This document shows, piece by piece, positions 1 through 8,948 of a stretch of 64,000 nt of DNA. Position 1 is the stretch's first letter. Each line of letters starts with the position of its first letter. The stretch is taken from positions 277,753 through 341,752 of the forward strand of contig NZ_JACHDY010000006.1 of NCBI RefSeq assembly GCF_014201315.1, given 5' to 3'. The notes under the pieces are model-generated. The model saw only the letters and a list, made by a program, of their open reading frames with translations. It was not told the DNA's origin and made no database searches. A program made the position numbers and the translations under genes. This DNA comes from Edaphobacter lichenicola (lineage in GTDB: Bacteria > Acidobacteriota > Terriglobia > Terriglobales > Acidobacteriaceae).

Positions 1-1
1 G

Positions 2-76
2 GGATACGCTGGGCTGATCGTTAGCGCGGGCTGGTATTTTCTTATATTCCATTTTGTTACGGTTTATGGTTTATAG
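2..76 (+). CDS. C-terminal end of an unidentified membrane protein (cut by window start)
   Basis: An open frame enters from the left edge and ends at a TAG at 74-76. The 24 visible residues are strongly hydrophobic and aromatic (AGLIVSAGWYFLIFHFVTVY), as expected for a last transmembrane helix. The surrounding DNA is much more AT-rich than the rest of the window, so this may belong to the same foreign segment as the VirB11-like remnant downstream. No family can be assigned from so short a piece, and it could be a chance frame. Confidence 0.3.
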   Translation, partial: GYAGLIVSAGWYFLIFHFVTVYGL

Positions 77-289
77 AGAGGAACAGTAACAGATATAACG
101 GGGATGTCAAGATTAAAAGAAATTCAACGTAATATTATTGAATTTGCGCCAGTTGGCTTGCAGGGCTAACCCTTGCGAGGATTTTGCAATCCGGCGTACA
201 CGATCCCAAACGAAACTTAGGATATTGCTGGATGGCTTGTTCCACTACAGTGGCCCCTTCAGGCAAATCAACAAGACTTGAAAGGGATA
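77..289. other. AT-rich stretch without a recognisable gene
   Basis: This stretch is unusually AT-rich for the window (for example around 105-145) and has no convincing reading frame on either strand. It lies between the hydrophobic partial frame and the broken VirB11/TrbB-like gene. It is most simply read as decayed mobile-element DNA. Confidence 0.4.
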
Positions 290-1070
290 TCACAGGCCTC
301 CGTTATAGTGGGAAACAATGCATGTTGAATCAAAATCGAAACTAAACATAAATAATGCACTCAAAATTTTACGCAATAAACGATAGGAGGGTTGATCCCC
401 ATCAGGCCTCGAAGTGAACAACAAAGACGTTTGGGTACTCTGGCACTTTTGGTATCCGGTGTTGAGCGTGTTAAGGACGACGCGCGCTTCCGGACCACGA
501 ATCTCGCCAACCAATAATGCGATCCGGCCAGTGGCGTAGGGTTGCTTTCAACAGGTCGCTGAATTCGATCTGACTCGTGTGCGTATCGAGCTGGGCTTCG
601 GCGGAGATGACGTGCTGTTTCCTGATATATAGTTCAGCGACATCTTCGAGGATCAGGATGCACTCTGAGTCGGGAATGAATCCCGCGATGACGTTGGTGG
701 TGTTGTCTTGCTTGCTCCAGTTCCGCCAGAGATCAACAAATTGTCACCGCGGCGGATTGCTTCTGTGAGCCGTTGCGCCTTGCTCCGTAGAGAGCATTCT
801 GAGGATCAGGTCTTCCATCGTGAAATCATGCGAGGTGAACTTGCGGATGGTCATCATAGATTGCGGATTCACCACAGGCGGTTTGCTCGATGCTGGGGGG
901 CCACTGGGCACGGTGCGGACTCGGGTGTGCATACCTCGTCCGAGCTGACGCGAGAGCATTACATTCACGCGGTCTCCTCGGAATCGCGAAATGCGGTGGC
1001 CGGATCGAAGAATTGGCGATTGGATCTAAATAGATCCACATCGAGCTTGGGGCCAAAGAGCCCAATGCTC
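290..1070 (-). pseudogene. Frameshifted VirB11/TrbB-type conjugative transfer ATPase remnant
   Basis: Reading the minus strand from about 1000 down to 400 gives successive pieces of a type IV secretion ATPase in different frames. They are an N-terminal piece with PPVV and the TIRKFTSHDFTMEDL motif; RRGDNLLISGGTGASKTT (Walker A); AGFIPDSECILILEDVAEL (Walker B/Asp box); FSDLLKATLRHWPDRII; and VGEIRGPEARVVLNTLNTGY. The order matches TrbB/VirB11. At least three frame changes are needed, near 780, 695 and 515, and the C-terminal part after the NTG motif is unrecognisable. The expected leucines after the Walker A KTT are missing at the second break. The protein cannot be made as one chain. The remnant sits beside the CCA end of tRNA-Pro, a usual integration site, so an integrated conjugative element is the likely source. 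Confidence 0.72.
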
Positions 1071-1096
1071 TAGCTAGTTGAACGTGGGGATTTAAA

Positions 1097-1173
<77 letters not shown>

Positions 1174-1550
1174 AATGTGCTGCGATAGTGCCGATGAGGA
1201 GTGCGTTCCGTAAGACTCAAGCGCGCGGGTGGGCTTGGTGGATCGCTGTACCGACTCAGGTAGTTTAGCAGATCTCGCGGCGGTTGGCGAAGGAGTGGGA
1301 AGCGGGGGGAGAGTTGACTTGCCGGTTCGCCGCGAGCTTTGACTTGCGGAATAAATTTGGAATGCCGGAGGGAGAGAGACGAGATGCGGGGCGGCGACTG
1401 CACGGTTGCGCGATGATGTATTGATCTATTTCGGTCGAGAGGATGATGTTCGACTGTCCTTGTCTGTTTCGCGTTCAGGGGTGCTAAAGGGGAGCCACTG
1501 GAACTCCCTCCTTTGTTTTGTGAGGCAAGGCCGATCGAATTCGCGTCTGG
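1174..1550. other. Intergenic region, no gene recognised
   Basis: These 377 bases separate tRNA-Pro from the OmpA-like gene. Short frames here have no family resemblance and biased composition. The tRNA promoter should lie just above 1173, but I see no clear -35/-10 pair. No terminator hairpin is obvious. Confidence 0.4.
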
Positions 1551-3191
1551 TTAGTGGTTCGTAATGTTCTTTGGCTTAGCGTAAGGCTGGCCCTGCCGCT
1601 TCACGGAACTCGCATCGAAGGTAGCTGTGTCGCCGGGGGTGAATGAGGCTCCGTCGGGAACGAGGGTGCTGTCGAGGATGCGGCCAGGCTGGCCGCTTGT
1701 GCGCATCGAGATGCGTGCCGGGTCGATTCCTTTCTCGTCGGTGAGGTACTGCTCTACGTTGAGGTCGCGCTGGGCTGCGGCATCAGGTGTCTCGTCGTCG
1801 GAGTGTCTGCCAACAATTACGAGCTTAGAGGTAGTGTCGCGGTTGAGGGTTAGAGCGATGTCGTCGAGGCAGGCTTTGCCTTCGTTGTCGACGCGTACGG
1901 GACGCTTTAGGTCGCGCTCAAACGAGATGCTGCACAGGGGGCGTACCTTCGGGACTGGAGGAGGCGGAGGAGTGACAATGGTGACGGTGGTGTCGGCGGA
2001 GGCATGTTTGCCGAGATCGTCGACGACGTTGCAGGTGACGGTGACGACGCCTGAAGGAGCACCGCTTGTGACGAGTGTGGCGGTGGGGGTAGTTCCAGAG
2101 ATTTGGCCGGCGGTGGAAGAGTAGGAGTAGCTCAGTGTCAGGCCTTCGAGACTGCTGGCAACGGCTGTGATGGTGGAAGGATCACCCGGCATGACAGTGC
2201 TGGGGTTGGCAGAGCAAGTGATGGTCGGTGGTGCGGGATTGTGGATGCGGAAGCTTGCGGTGCAGTTGGCGCTCTCGCCTGGACGCTTGCCTTCGCTGAC
2301 ATGGCCGGAGACAGTGTAGTCGCCGGGAGCCAGGCCCGCGGTGTTGATACTGGCGGTAGCGTTGTTGTTGGTGAGTTCGCCGCCGCTGGCGGTCCAGGTG
2401 TAGGAGAGCTTCTTCTTCGGCTCGAGATTGGCGGCGGTGGCGGTAACGGTCACGGGGTCGCCCGGGAAGACGTTAGTGGGTTGAACCGTGCAGCCAAGTT
2501 GGACAGGTGCGGGAGGCGTTTGCTGGCCGAAGCGCAGAACTACGCCTGCGGAGAGTCGGTAGGCAGTAATGTCACCGACGCCTCCGGTGACCTGGGCAGG
2601 ATCGACTGGACCGTAGTCGACATGGGAGTAGTTGAAGTCGGCCTGGACTACGCGAAGGGCGATGTGATTGTTGAAGACCGGCAGGACGAGATCGAGACCT
2701 CCGCCGGCGGTGACTCCCCAGCCCCATGTGCAGGGTTGGAAGGCGGGGCCGCCCGCTCTGGCACCGCCGCCGAGGGCGTGGACGAATGGAATCAGGCGGC
2801 CTTTCTGGTAGCGGAGTACAGGGCCAGCCTGGGCGGTGTAATAGCAATCGTTAGGGCCGTTGGGGAAGAAGCTGCCCTCCGCCTGAAGTCCCAGATAACG
2901 ATTGAAGTAGGCGGTGGCGCTTGCAACGGCGCCGGGGTTGATGGGCTGATAGACGAAGGGGGTGATTTCGCTATTGAAGGGATGGAAGTAGGCGTAGCCG
3001 CCGTAGAGGTCGAAGCGGGAAAAATCGGGAGGAGGTGTGGAGGCGGTTTTGACAGCCTGCGCTAGTGCGGGCAATGGCGAAGCTGCGATGCAAAGGGCGA
3101 CGAGGAGCCTGGTCCCGGAATGGAGAAGGGCGCCGGCGAGTCGCACGGCGTGGGAGCTCAATCTATCGGGGCTCACGTGGCGGAGATGCAT
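1551..3191 (-). CDS. Outer-membrane barrel protein with Ig-like domains and OmpA-like C-terminus
   Basis: This is a predicted 546-residue exported protein. The start at 3191 (MHLRHVS) is chosen because a GGAGG lies about 12 bases upstream and a signal peptide follows (LLVALCIAASPLPALAQ). Residues about 45-230 resemble a small outer-membrane beta-barrel: YGGYAYFHPF, alternating aromatic strands, ending VVLRFGQQ. Two repeated Ig/PKD-like segments follow, each with a PGDPxTxTA start. The last 130 residues resemble an OmpA-like periplasmic domain: ALTLNRD..SKLVIVGRHSDDE, AAQRDLNVEQYL, GIDPARISMRTSGQPG. A role in envelope structure or peptidoglycan contact is inferred. It lies 86 bp downstream of the NHL/MBG gene on the same strand and could share its transcript. 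Confidence 0.75.
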   Translation of the reverse strand: MHLRHVSPDRLSSHAVRLAGALLHSGTRLLVALCIAASPLPALAQAVKTASTPPPDFSRFDLYGGYAYFHPFNSEITPFVYQPINPGAVASATAYFNRYLGLQAEGSFFPNGPNDCYYTAQAGPVLRYQKGRLIPFVHALGGGARAGGPAFQPCTWGWGVTAGGGLDLVLPVFNNHIALRVVQADFNYSHVDYGPVDPAQVTGGVGDITAYRLSAGVVLRFGQQTPPAPVQLGCTVQPTNVFPGDPVTVTATAANLEPKKKLSYTWTASGGELTNNNATASINTAGLAPGDYTVSGHVSEGKRPGESANCTASFRIHNPAPPTITCSANPSTVMPGDPSTITAVASSLEGLTLSYSYSSTAGQISGTTPTATLVTSGAPSGVVTVTCNVVDDLGKHASADTTVTIVTPPPPPVPKVRPLCSISFERDLKRPVRVDNEGKACLDDIALTLNRDTTSKLVIVGRHSDDETPDAAAQRDLNVEQYLTDEKGIDPARISMRTSGQPGRILDSTLVPDGASFTPGDTATFDASSVKRQGQPYAKPKNITNH

Positions 3192-3277
3192 AAGGATGAA
3201 ACCTCCAACTGCTGTGCTTCCTGATTTCTTTTCCCTGTATGTCCCGTGAGATTGGCAGGACACACGGGGCACTGTTA

Positions 3278-6200
3278 CTAGTTCCCGACGGACAGAAAGA
3301 CCGAGGTGGATTGAGCCTGCGTCGTAAGGCTGGCGCTGGTGCCGGTGACGCTGACGGTGTAGGTCTGGAATGTTGTGTTGAAGCAGCAACCTGCCAGGCC
3401 AAGGATACCGAAGGAGAGGAGGATCACTGCGAGAAGGCGAATCTTTTGAGTACCTGGCTTCCTGCGGCGTCGGAGGCCGGCGAAGAAGATGCCAAGGCCG
3501 GTGAGTTCGACCGGGAAGACTGCGGCAGCGGTGATCGGAGCGAGATCCCCTGGGCTGAGGCTGGGGATTGATGGATCGCGAAGTTTGGCATCGGCTGCGG
3601 TGGTGTTGATGGTCAGCGCAACGGTGGCAGTGCCTCCGGCGGTGAGTGTCGGGTTGCTGGCGAAGGTGCAGGTGGCGTCAGCAGGCAGACCAGAGCAGGA
3701 GAGATTGATCTGGCCAGCGAAGCCTCCGACTGAGGTGAGGGTGACTTGATAGGTCGTCGTACCGGGACCGCGAATGAGCTGAGTGGGAGGGGTGGCGGAG
3801 ATCGTGAAGCTGCCGACGGGAGCATTGATGATCTGGGTTAGGGTAGCCGAGCTGGTGGAGAAGTTGGTGTTGGCCTGGAAGCTGGCAGTGATGGTGTGAC
3901 TGCCTGAGGTCAGCGCGCTGGTGGAGAAGGTGGCGACACCGCTGCTGTTTATGGTCCCGGTACCGAGGAGGTTGCTGCCGTCAGAGAAGTTGACAGTACC
4001 GGTGGGCACACCAGTTGTGCTGGTAACGGTCCCGGTGAAGGTGACGTTGGCGCCAGCGGCTGCGGGCGAGCCGGAGCTCGTGACCGTGGTAACGGTATTG
4101 ATGGGGCTGACGTCGAGTGTGCCCGGGTGGATGGTCGCGATGTAGTTGCCGGCGGAGGTTCCCGAGACGCTGGCGCCGATGGAGTATTGGCCTGCGGGCG
4201 AAGCGGGAGTGGCCGTGGTCGTGTAGCTAACGACTACGTCGTCGCCAGGGACAACGCCGGTGACTGTTCCGGAGAAGGCAGGGTTTGGTGCTCCGTAAAG
4301 ACGGCTGGCGCTGTTGACATTGATGACGAGAGCGGCCTGATTCTGTGTGATGGAGAGTGAGCCATTGACGAGGTTCACGGAGTAGTTGGAAAGGGCGGCC
4401 CCGGAGACGGAGGGAATGATGGGGTAAGCGCCGACAGGGGAGTTGATGACGGCGGGGCTGCTGTAGGTTGTGGCGACCGCGTCGCCCTTGAGCAGACCGC
4501 TAGTCGTGCCGGTAAAGGCTGGGTTCGCTGTGTCGTAGACTCGGGTGGCGTTGTTCGCGGTGACTGTAAGTGTGGCCGGGCTAATGGTGAGCGTTCCATT
4601 GGTCGTTGTGACGGTGCTGTAGTTGGAGGTTGCGGGCCCGGAGACCGTGGGGACAACAATGTAGGTGCCGACCGCCGAGGTCGGAGTGTCGGTGGTGGCG
4701 TAGGTAATGATGAAGGTGTCGCCGTTGAGTGCACCAGTGACTGTGCTGGTAAAGGTGGGATCGGCTGCGCCGTAGCTGCGTGTGGCATTGTTAGCCGCCA
4801 CGTTCACAGTGACGGAGGCTTGAGTGATCGCGAGAGTTCCGGGAGTGACCTGGATGGTGTAATTGGAGGATGCGGGGCCGCCGACTGTGTCATTAATCGG
4901 ATAGGAACCGACTGGCGATGCAACGGTGGCTGTGGTCGAGTAAGAGTTCGTGAAGGTGTCGCCGTTGAGAGCGCCACTGACGGTGCTGGTAAAGACGGGG
5001 TTGGCTGCGCCGTAGATTCGGGTTGCGTTGGCAACGGTGATGGTGAGTATGGCCTGCGTGACGGTGAGTGTTCCGGGAGTGACGATGACGGCATAGTTGC
5101 CGGCATTTGCTCCGGTGATGGTCGCGTTGATGGGATAGGTTCCGGCGGGCGAGGTGACAGTGGCTGGCGAGGAGTAGGCGATGGTCAGTATGTCGCCGTT
5201 GATGGTGCCCCCACTGACGGTATTGCCGTTCAGGACGCCGAGGGTCGTGCTGTTGAATGGAGGATTGGATTGGCCGTACTGACGGCTTACGTTGATAACT
5301 GTGACGGTGATGGGAATCGGAGTGACGGTCAGGATCCCGGGCGTGTTGGTGACGGCGTAATTGGAGAGGCTTGTGGTCCCGGCCGTGGTAAGGGTAGCAA
5401 TGATGGGGTAGGTGCCGACCGGAGAAGTGGCAGTGGCGACGCTGGAGTAGGCGACAAGGACGGTGTCGCCCGAGGCAACTCCGGTAAGGGAGCCGGTGAA
5501 AGCGGGGTTCGACGCTCCGTAGAGACGGCTGATGCTGTTGACTGTGACTGTGAGTGGGGCGGGGGTGACCGTCAGAGTTGTGTTGCCAGTGGCTGGCAAG
5601 TAGTTGGTATCCCCGGAGTAGGTAAAGGTGATCCCGTAGGTGCCTACGGCAAGGCCGGTATTGAGCGCGTTGCACGTGGAACCGACTCCCAAAGTCGCGG
5701 AGACGGTGCACAGGACTCGCGCGCCGAGACTAAAGGTGATGGTGCCGGTTGGAGAGGGACTGCTGTTGGTTACGTTCACGGCCTGAGAAAAGGGCTGGCC
5801 GTAGACCTCCGTTTCGGCTGGCAATGTGAACTGAAGCGGCGCAATTACCCTTCCGGTACCGGTGAGAGTAAGAGTGAGCGGGCTGTTGTAGGCGTTGGAA
5901 ATAATACTGACGGAGGCGGTCAGCGAGCCCATGGCTGTAGGGGTAAAGACGAAGCCCAGGTTACAGGTGGAACCCGCGATGATAGTGGTACCGCAGGTGG
6001 TCGTTCCGGGATCGATGGTGAAGTGCGGGTCAGAGGATGTGATGGCACCATTGAGGGTGAAAGGAGCCGAGCCAAAGTTGCTCAGGGTTTGCTGAACAAC
6101 GAAGGAGCTTTGGCCGACCACTACACTGCCGAAGGCAAGGGTGGGATTGGGATATGTGATCTCGCGGACGGCGCTGTTGCCGTTATCAACCTCGAAGAGA

Positions 6201-8515
6201 TAGCTGTTGCCTTCGACGGCGATGCTGACAGGATTGCTGATCTGGGCGAGGTTGGCGAAGCCGCCGTCGCCTGTGTTTCCTGCGATGCCGGTACCGAGAG
6301 TGGTCGAGATGTTGCTGCCGTTGCTGGTGGTAGAGACGAAGACGGTGTAAACGAGATTGGCGGTGGCATCGGCGATGTAGAGGTCTCCAGCTGCATCGAA
6401 GGCGAGGGAAGAGGGAGCGAGGATAGCGGTGCCGGTGGCCTGTCCGGGAACGGTGGTCGTCGCAGCTCCATTGCCGGCGACCTGATGAATGATGCCAAAT
6501 TTATCGACGGCGTAGACGAGGTGGCCGCCAGTGTCGGCGATGTACAGGATGCCAGTGGTGTCGAGGATAAGTCCGCCCGGTGAGACGAAGCTGGCGGTGG
6601 TGGCAAGGACGCCATCGGCGGAGGTATTGTTGCCACTTCCTGCGATCGTACGACTGCCGCCGCCCGCAAAGACCTCGATCACGTTGTGGGCTGAGCCGGC
6701 CTGGGCGATGAAGAGGTTGTCGAAGCCATCGACGTAGATGGATGTGGGAGTGTTAAGTCCGGTGACGTAGCTGGTGTTCAGGCTGCCGTCGACCCCGAAG
6801 CGGGCGACCGTGCCGTGGACTGCGTCGGTGATGAAGTAGTTGCCTGTGGAGTCGATCGCGATGGCCGAGGAAGTGAGTAGACCGGAGCCTCCCGGAATGA
6901 TGGGGAATGGAATTCCTCCGCTAACCGGAAGGAAAAGAAGATTGCCGGTGCCGGGGGTTGCGCCCGTCTCGAGGATGTACGCGTTGCCCGCGGGGTCAAC
7001 CGTAACGGCAGAGGGCGCCGTGAGAGCGCTGACGACGGTCTTGACGATACCGGGGGTGAATACACCGAGCGAGCCGGTTGCCGTGCCCTCGAGGCCCTGG
7101 GAGATGCTGTTCCCGGAGATCGAGTCAACGAGCTTGATGGGGGCGCTGCGCAGACCTAGAAGAGTAGGTGTGAAGCGCACAAAGACCTGGCAGGTGACAG
7201 GCGGGGCTCCTGGCGCGGCGGGGGTAAGGACGCCTGTGCAGGTATTTGTGGTGATGTTGAAGTCTGGCCCCGACGTAACGGTAAGGTTCACCTTTTGGTT
7301 GACGGCGAAGGTGACCGGAAGGCCGGCGCTAAGACTGCCGACTGGGGTAGCGGGAAAGATGATGTTACTGCTGAGTTTGCGCAGGATGCTGTTGGCAGAG
7401 TCGGCCAGAGAGAAGTTGCCAAGGCTGTCGACGGCCATTCCGCGGGGACCGTTAAGAGGGAAGTTGAGGGCGGAGGTTCCGTCCTGAACCGGGCTGTAGG
7501 AGCCGGAGGCACCATTGGGTAGACCCGCGACAATGGTCGTGCTGCCTGAGCCAAGGACGTAACTGACGACGACGTCGGGACTGGTCTCGGTAATGTAGAG
7601 CGACTGCGTGGGTGAGAAGGCTAAACCGTAGGGTCTGTCCAGGCCAGTGGCGATCGTGCCCGAGTTGTCATTGGAACACTGGCCAACGGCTGTTTGGAAG
7701 GTTGCGAGACCGACGACCTGGCGAACGCAGTTGTTGCCCGTATCTGCGATGAAGAGATCTCCTGCGCCACTAATAGCAAGACCAGAGGGACCGTTCAGAG
7801 CGACGCTGCCGGTGATGCCCACGCAGGTTGTAGGAACGAGTGCGGAGGGTGCGCCAGCGACCACGCAGAGGCTGGCGGCAGGAGCCTGAAGCAGTACCTG
7901 ATAGTTGCTGAGAGTGGCGGGGACTTCAGTATCCTGAATCGCGATGTAGAGGTTGTTGCTGGTGTCTAGGACGAGACCGTTGGGGTTTGGAGTGGCGGAG
8001 ACTGCCGAGCCGCAAGTGCCGGAGACGGTGGTGAGAGAGGCGACACCTGAGGCTCCGGCGGCGAGTCTGCGGACGCAGTTGTGACTGCTATCTGCGATGT
8101 AAAGATTGTTGGTGCTGTCTACGGCGAGGCCCGTGGGCTGGTACAGGCCCTGGGCGGGCGTCGGGGTGCTGTTCGACGCTGTGGAACAGGTGTCGCCCTT
8201 ACCCGAGACGGCGAGTCCGACCAGCGTGCTCATCGAACCTGAGGTGTCGATCTTGCGAACGCAGTTGTTCAGGGTATCCGAGATATATTGATTGCCGTTT
8301 GAATCGAAGACGATATAGGACGGAGTGTTGAGACTGACCGTTGTCGCCGGTCCGAAGTCCCCGTTGAACCCCGGTGTGATGGTTCCGGCATATCGAGTTC
8401 CGCTCTGCACCAAGGTCAGGGCCTGGGCGTGCGCTAGAGACGGAGTGATGGTGTATGCGACAAGAACCACCAGTGCAGAGAGAGTCTGGACACCAGAGAG
8501 ACGGCTGAGATGCAT
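3278..8515 (-). CDS. Giant secreted protein: NHL-repeat propeller, Ig-like and six MBG domains
   Basis: The protein has 1745 residues and an N-terminal signal peptide (about 1-31, ending SLAHAQA). AGGAG lies upstream of the ATG at 8515. Residues about 40-800 carry NHL-type repeats (NxLYIADSxNNCVR, GLAVDSxGNLYIAD) expected to form beta-propellers. An Ig-like segment follows (about 900-990). Then come six MBG-type repeats (about 995-1475), each with a variant of R.YGAANPxFT...GDT....SPVGTYPI. Another Ig-like segment (GSHTITASFQANTNFSTSSA) comes next. The tail has a hydrophobic segment followed by RRRRK, then a lipobox-like LAGCC and a short beta-rich end, an architecture I associate with acidobacterial surface proteins. 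Its function is unknown; adhesion or ligand binding at the surface is inferred from the domains only. Confidence 0.85.
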   Translation of the reverse strand: MHLSRLSGVQTLSALVVLVAYTITPSLAHAQALTLVQSGTRYAGTITPGFNGDFGPATTVSLNTPSYIVFDSNGNQYISDTLNNCVRKIDTSGSMSTLVGLAVSGKGDTCSTASNSTPTPAQGLYQPTGLAVDSTNNLYIADSSHNCVRRLAAGASGVASLTTVSGTCGSAVSATPNPNGLVLDTSNNLYIAIQDTEVPATLSNYQVLLQAPAASLCVVAGAPSALVPTTCVGITGSVALNGPSGLAISGAGDLFIADTGNNCVRQVVGLATFQTAVGQCSNDNSGTIATGLDRPYGLAFSPTQSLYITETSPDVVVSYVLGSGSTTIVAGLPNGASGSYSPVQDGTSALNFPLNGPRGMAVDSLGNFSLADSANSILRKLSSNIIFPATPVGSLSAGLPVTFAVNQKVNLTVTSGPDFNITTNTCTGVLTPAAPGAPPVTCQVFVRFTPTLLGLRSAPIKLVDSISGNSISQGLEGTATGSLGVFTPGIVKTVVSALTAPSAVTVDPAGNAYILETGATPGTGNLLFLPVSGGIPFPIIPGGSGLLTSSAIAIDSTGNYFITDAVHGTVARFGVDGSLNTSYVTGLNTPTSIYVDGFDNLFIAQAGSAHNVIEVFAGGGSRTIAGSGNNTSADGVLATTASFVSPGGLILDTTGILYIADTGGHLVYAVDKFGIIHQVAGNGAATTTVPGQATGTAILAPSSLAFDAAGDLYIADATANLVYTVFVSTTSNGSNISTTLGTGIAGNTGDGGFANLAQISNPVSIAVEGNSYLFEVDNGNSAVREITYPNPTLAFGSVVVGQSSFVVQQTLSNFGSAPFTLNGAITSSDPHFTIDPGTTTCGTTIIAGSTCNLGFVFTPTAMGSLTASVSIISNAYNSPLTLTLTGTGRVIAPLQFTLPAETEVYGQPFSQAVNVTNSSPSPTGTITFSLGARVLCTVSATLGVGSTCNALNTGLAVGTYGITFTYSGDTNYLPATGNTTLTVTPAPLTVTVNSISRLYGASNPAFTGSLTGVASGDTVLVAYSSVATATSPVGTYPIIATLTTAGTTSLSNYAVTNTPGILTVTPIPITVTVINVSRQYGQSNPPFNSTTLGVLNGNTVSGGTINGDILTIAYSSPATVTSPAGTYPINATITGANAGNYAVIVTPGTLTVTQAILTITVANATRIYGAANPVFTSTVSGALNGDTFTNSYSTTATVASPVGSYPINDTVGGPASSNYTIQVTPGTLAITQASVTVNVAANNATRSYGAADPTFTSTVTGALNGDTFIITYATTDTPTSAVGTYIVVPTVSGPATSNYSTVTTTNGTLTISPATLTVTANNATRVYDTANPAFTGTTSGLLKGDAVATTYSSPAVINSPVGAYPIIPSVSGAALSNYSVNLVNGSLSITQNQAALVINVNSASRLYGAPNPAFSGTVTGVVPGDDVVVSYTTTATPASPAGQYSIGASVSGTSAGNYIATIHPGTLDVSPINTVTTVTSSGSPAAAGANVTFTGTVTSTTGVPTGTVNFSDGSNLLGTGTINSSGVATFSTSALTSGSHTITASFQANTNFSTSSATLTQIINAPVGSFTISATPPTQLIRGPGTTTYQVTLTSVGGFAGQINLSCSGLPADATCTFASNPTLTAGGTATVALTINTTAADAKLRDPSIPSLSPGDLAPITAAAVFPVELTGLGIFFAGLRRRRKPGTQKIRLLAVILLSFGILGLAGCCFNTTFQTYTVSVTGTSASLTTQAQSTSVFLSVGN
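4100..5560 (-). repeat. Tandem MBG-domain repeats inside the giant secreted gene
   Basis: Six tandem units of roughly 75-90 codons each encode the YGxxNPxF / GDT / SPVGTYPI pattern. The fifth unit has YDTANPAF in place of YG, and the second has an inserted SGGTINGD segment. The units are clearly homologous at protein level but divergent in DNA, so this is an old expansion rather than a recent duplication. Confidence 0.75.
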
Positions 8516-8948
8516 GGGGTGAAGCTCCTAGGTTCGCGCGCTGCAGTGAATCAGAACGGACGGCGTAAATAGCAGGTAAAACGACTCTTCGGAGTTGTGG
8601 CCCCTCCGATGAAGGTCGATATCCGGTCTCCTGCGCCAAAAGTATTGCATATAGAGGGTTTGGGGGAACTACCTATAAAGTGGCAGTTGCAGACGCCTCT
8701 GGACGGTTGAGTTTTTGGCGAGATTAGAGCAAGGCTCCCGGCAGGAGCGCGAGCAGGGAGACGGTTTCTCCGGGAGACACACCGGTCCCTTCGCGAAGGT
8801 TCACCCCTAATTACAGGAGCGATTCTTACGCTTTGAGCAGCTCATTCTGGGAGTGATCGGGTGCTCTGGTGCCTTCCGTTTTGATGGACAGATGAGACTG
8901 TCGGCGTGGAGAATGGGAGTTAGAGTCGATGGAAAGAGGACTTCTGGC
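8516..8948. promoter_or_regulatory. Divergent intergenic region with short hairpins
   Basis: This 433-bp gap separates the giant secreted gene (-) from the XdhC-type gene (+) and must hold promoters for both. A perfect 12-base palindrome CCTTCGCGAAGG lies at 8788-8799, and a small TCTCC/GGGAGA hairpin lies just before it at about 8767-8776. I could not match either to a known riboswitch or operator. A molybdenum-cofactor riboswitch was considered, but its hallmark pairing could not be traced. Confidence 0.4.

Noticed and set aside
104..145. Promoter-like TTGACA on the minus strand in the AT-rich left end
   Set aside because: No -10 hexamer at acceptable spacing and no intact gene downstream.
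2103..3065. Long open plus-strand frame within the barrel/OmpA gene
   Set aside because: Gly-rich composition typical of a GC-biased shadow frame; the opposite strand has a signal peptide, domains and a ribosome site.
4820..6583. 587-residue plus-strand frame inside the giant secreted gene
   Set aside because: Extremely Gly/Asp-rich translation with no motif, mirrored over the NHL and MBG coding region.
8690..8820. Possible molybdenum-cofactor riboswitch upstream of xdhC
   Set aside because: Hairpins are present, but the consensus core of the Moco motif could not be traced by eye.
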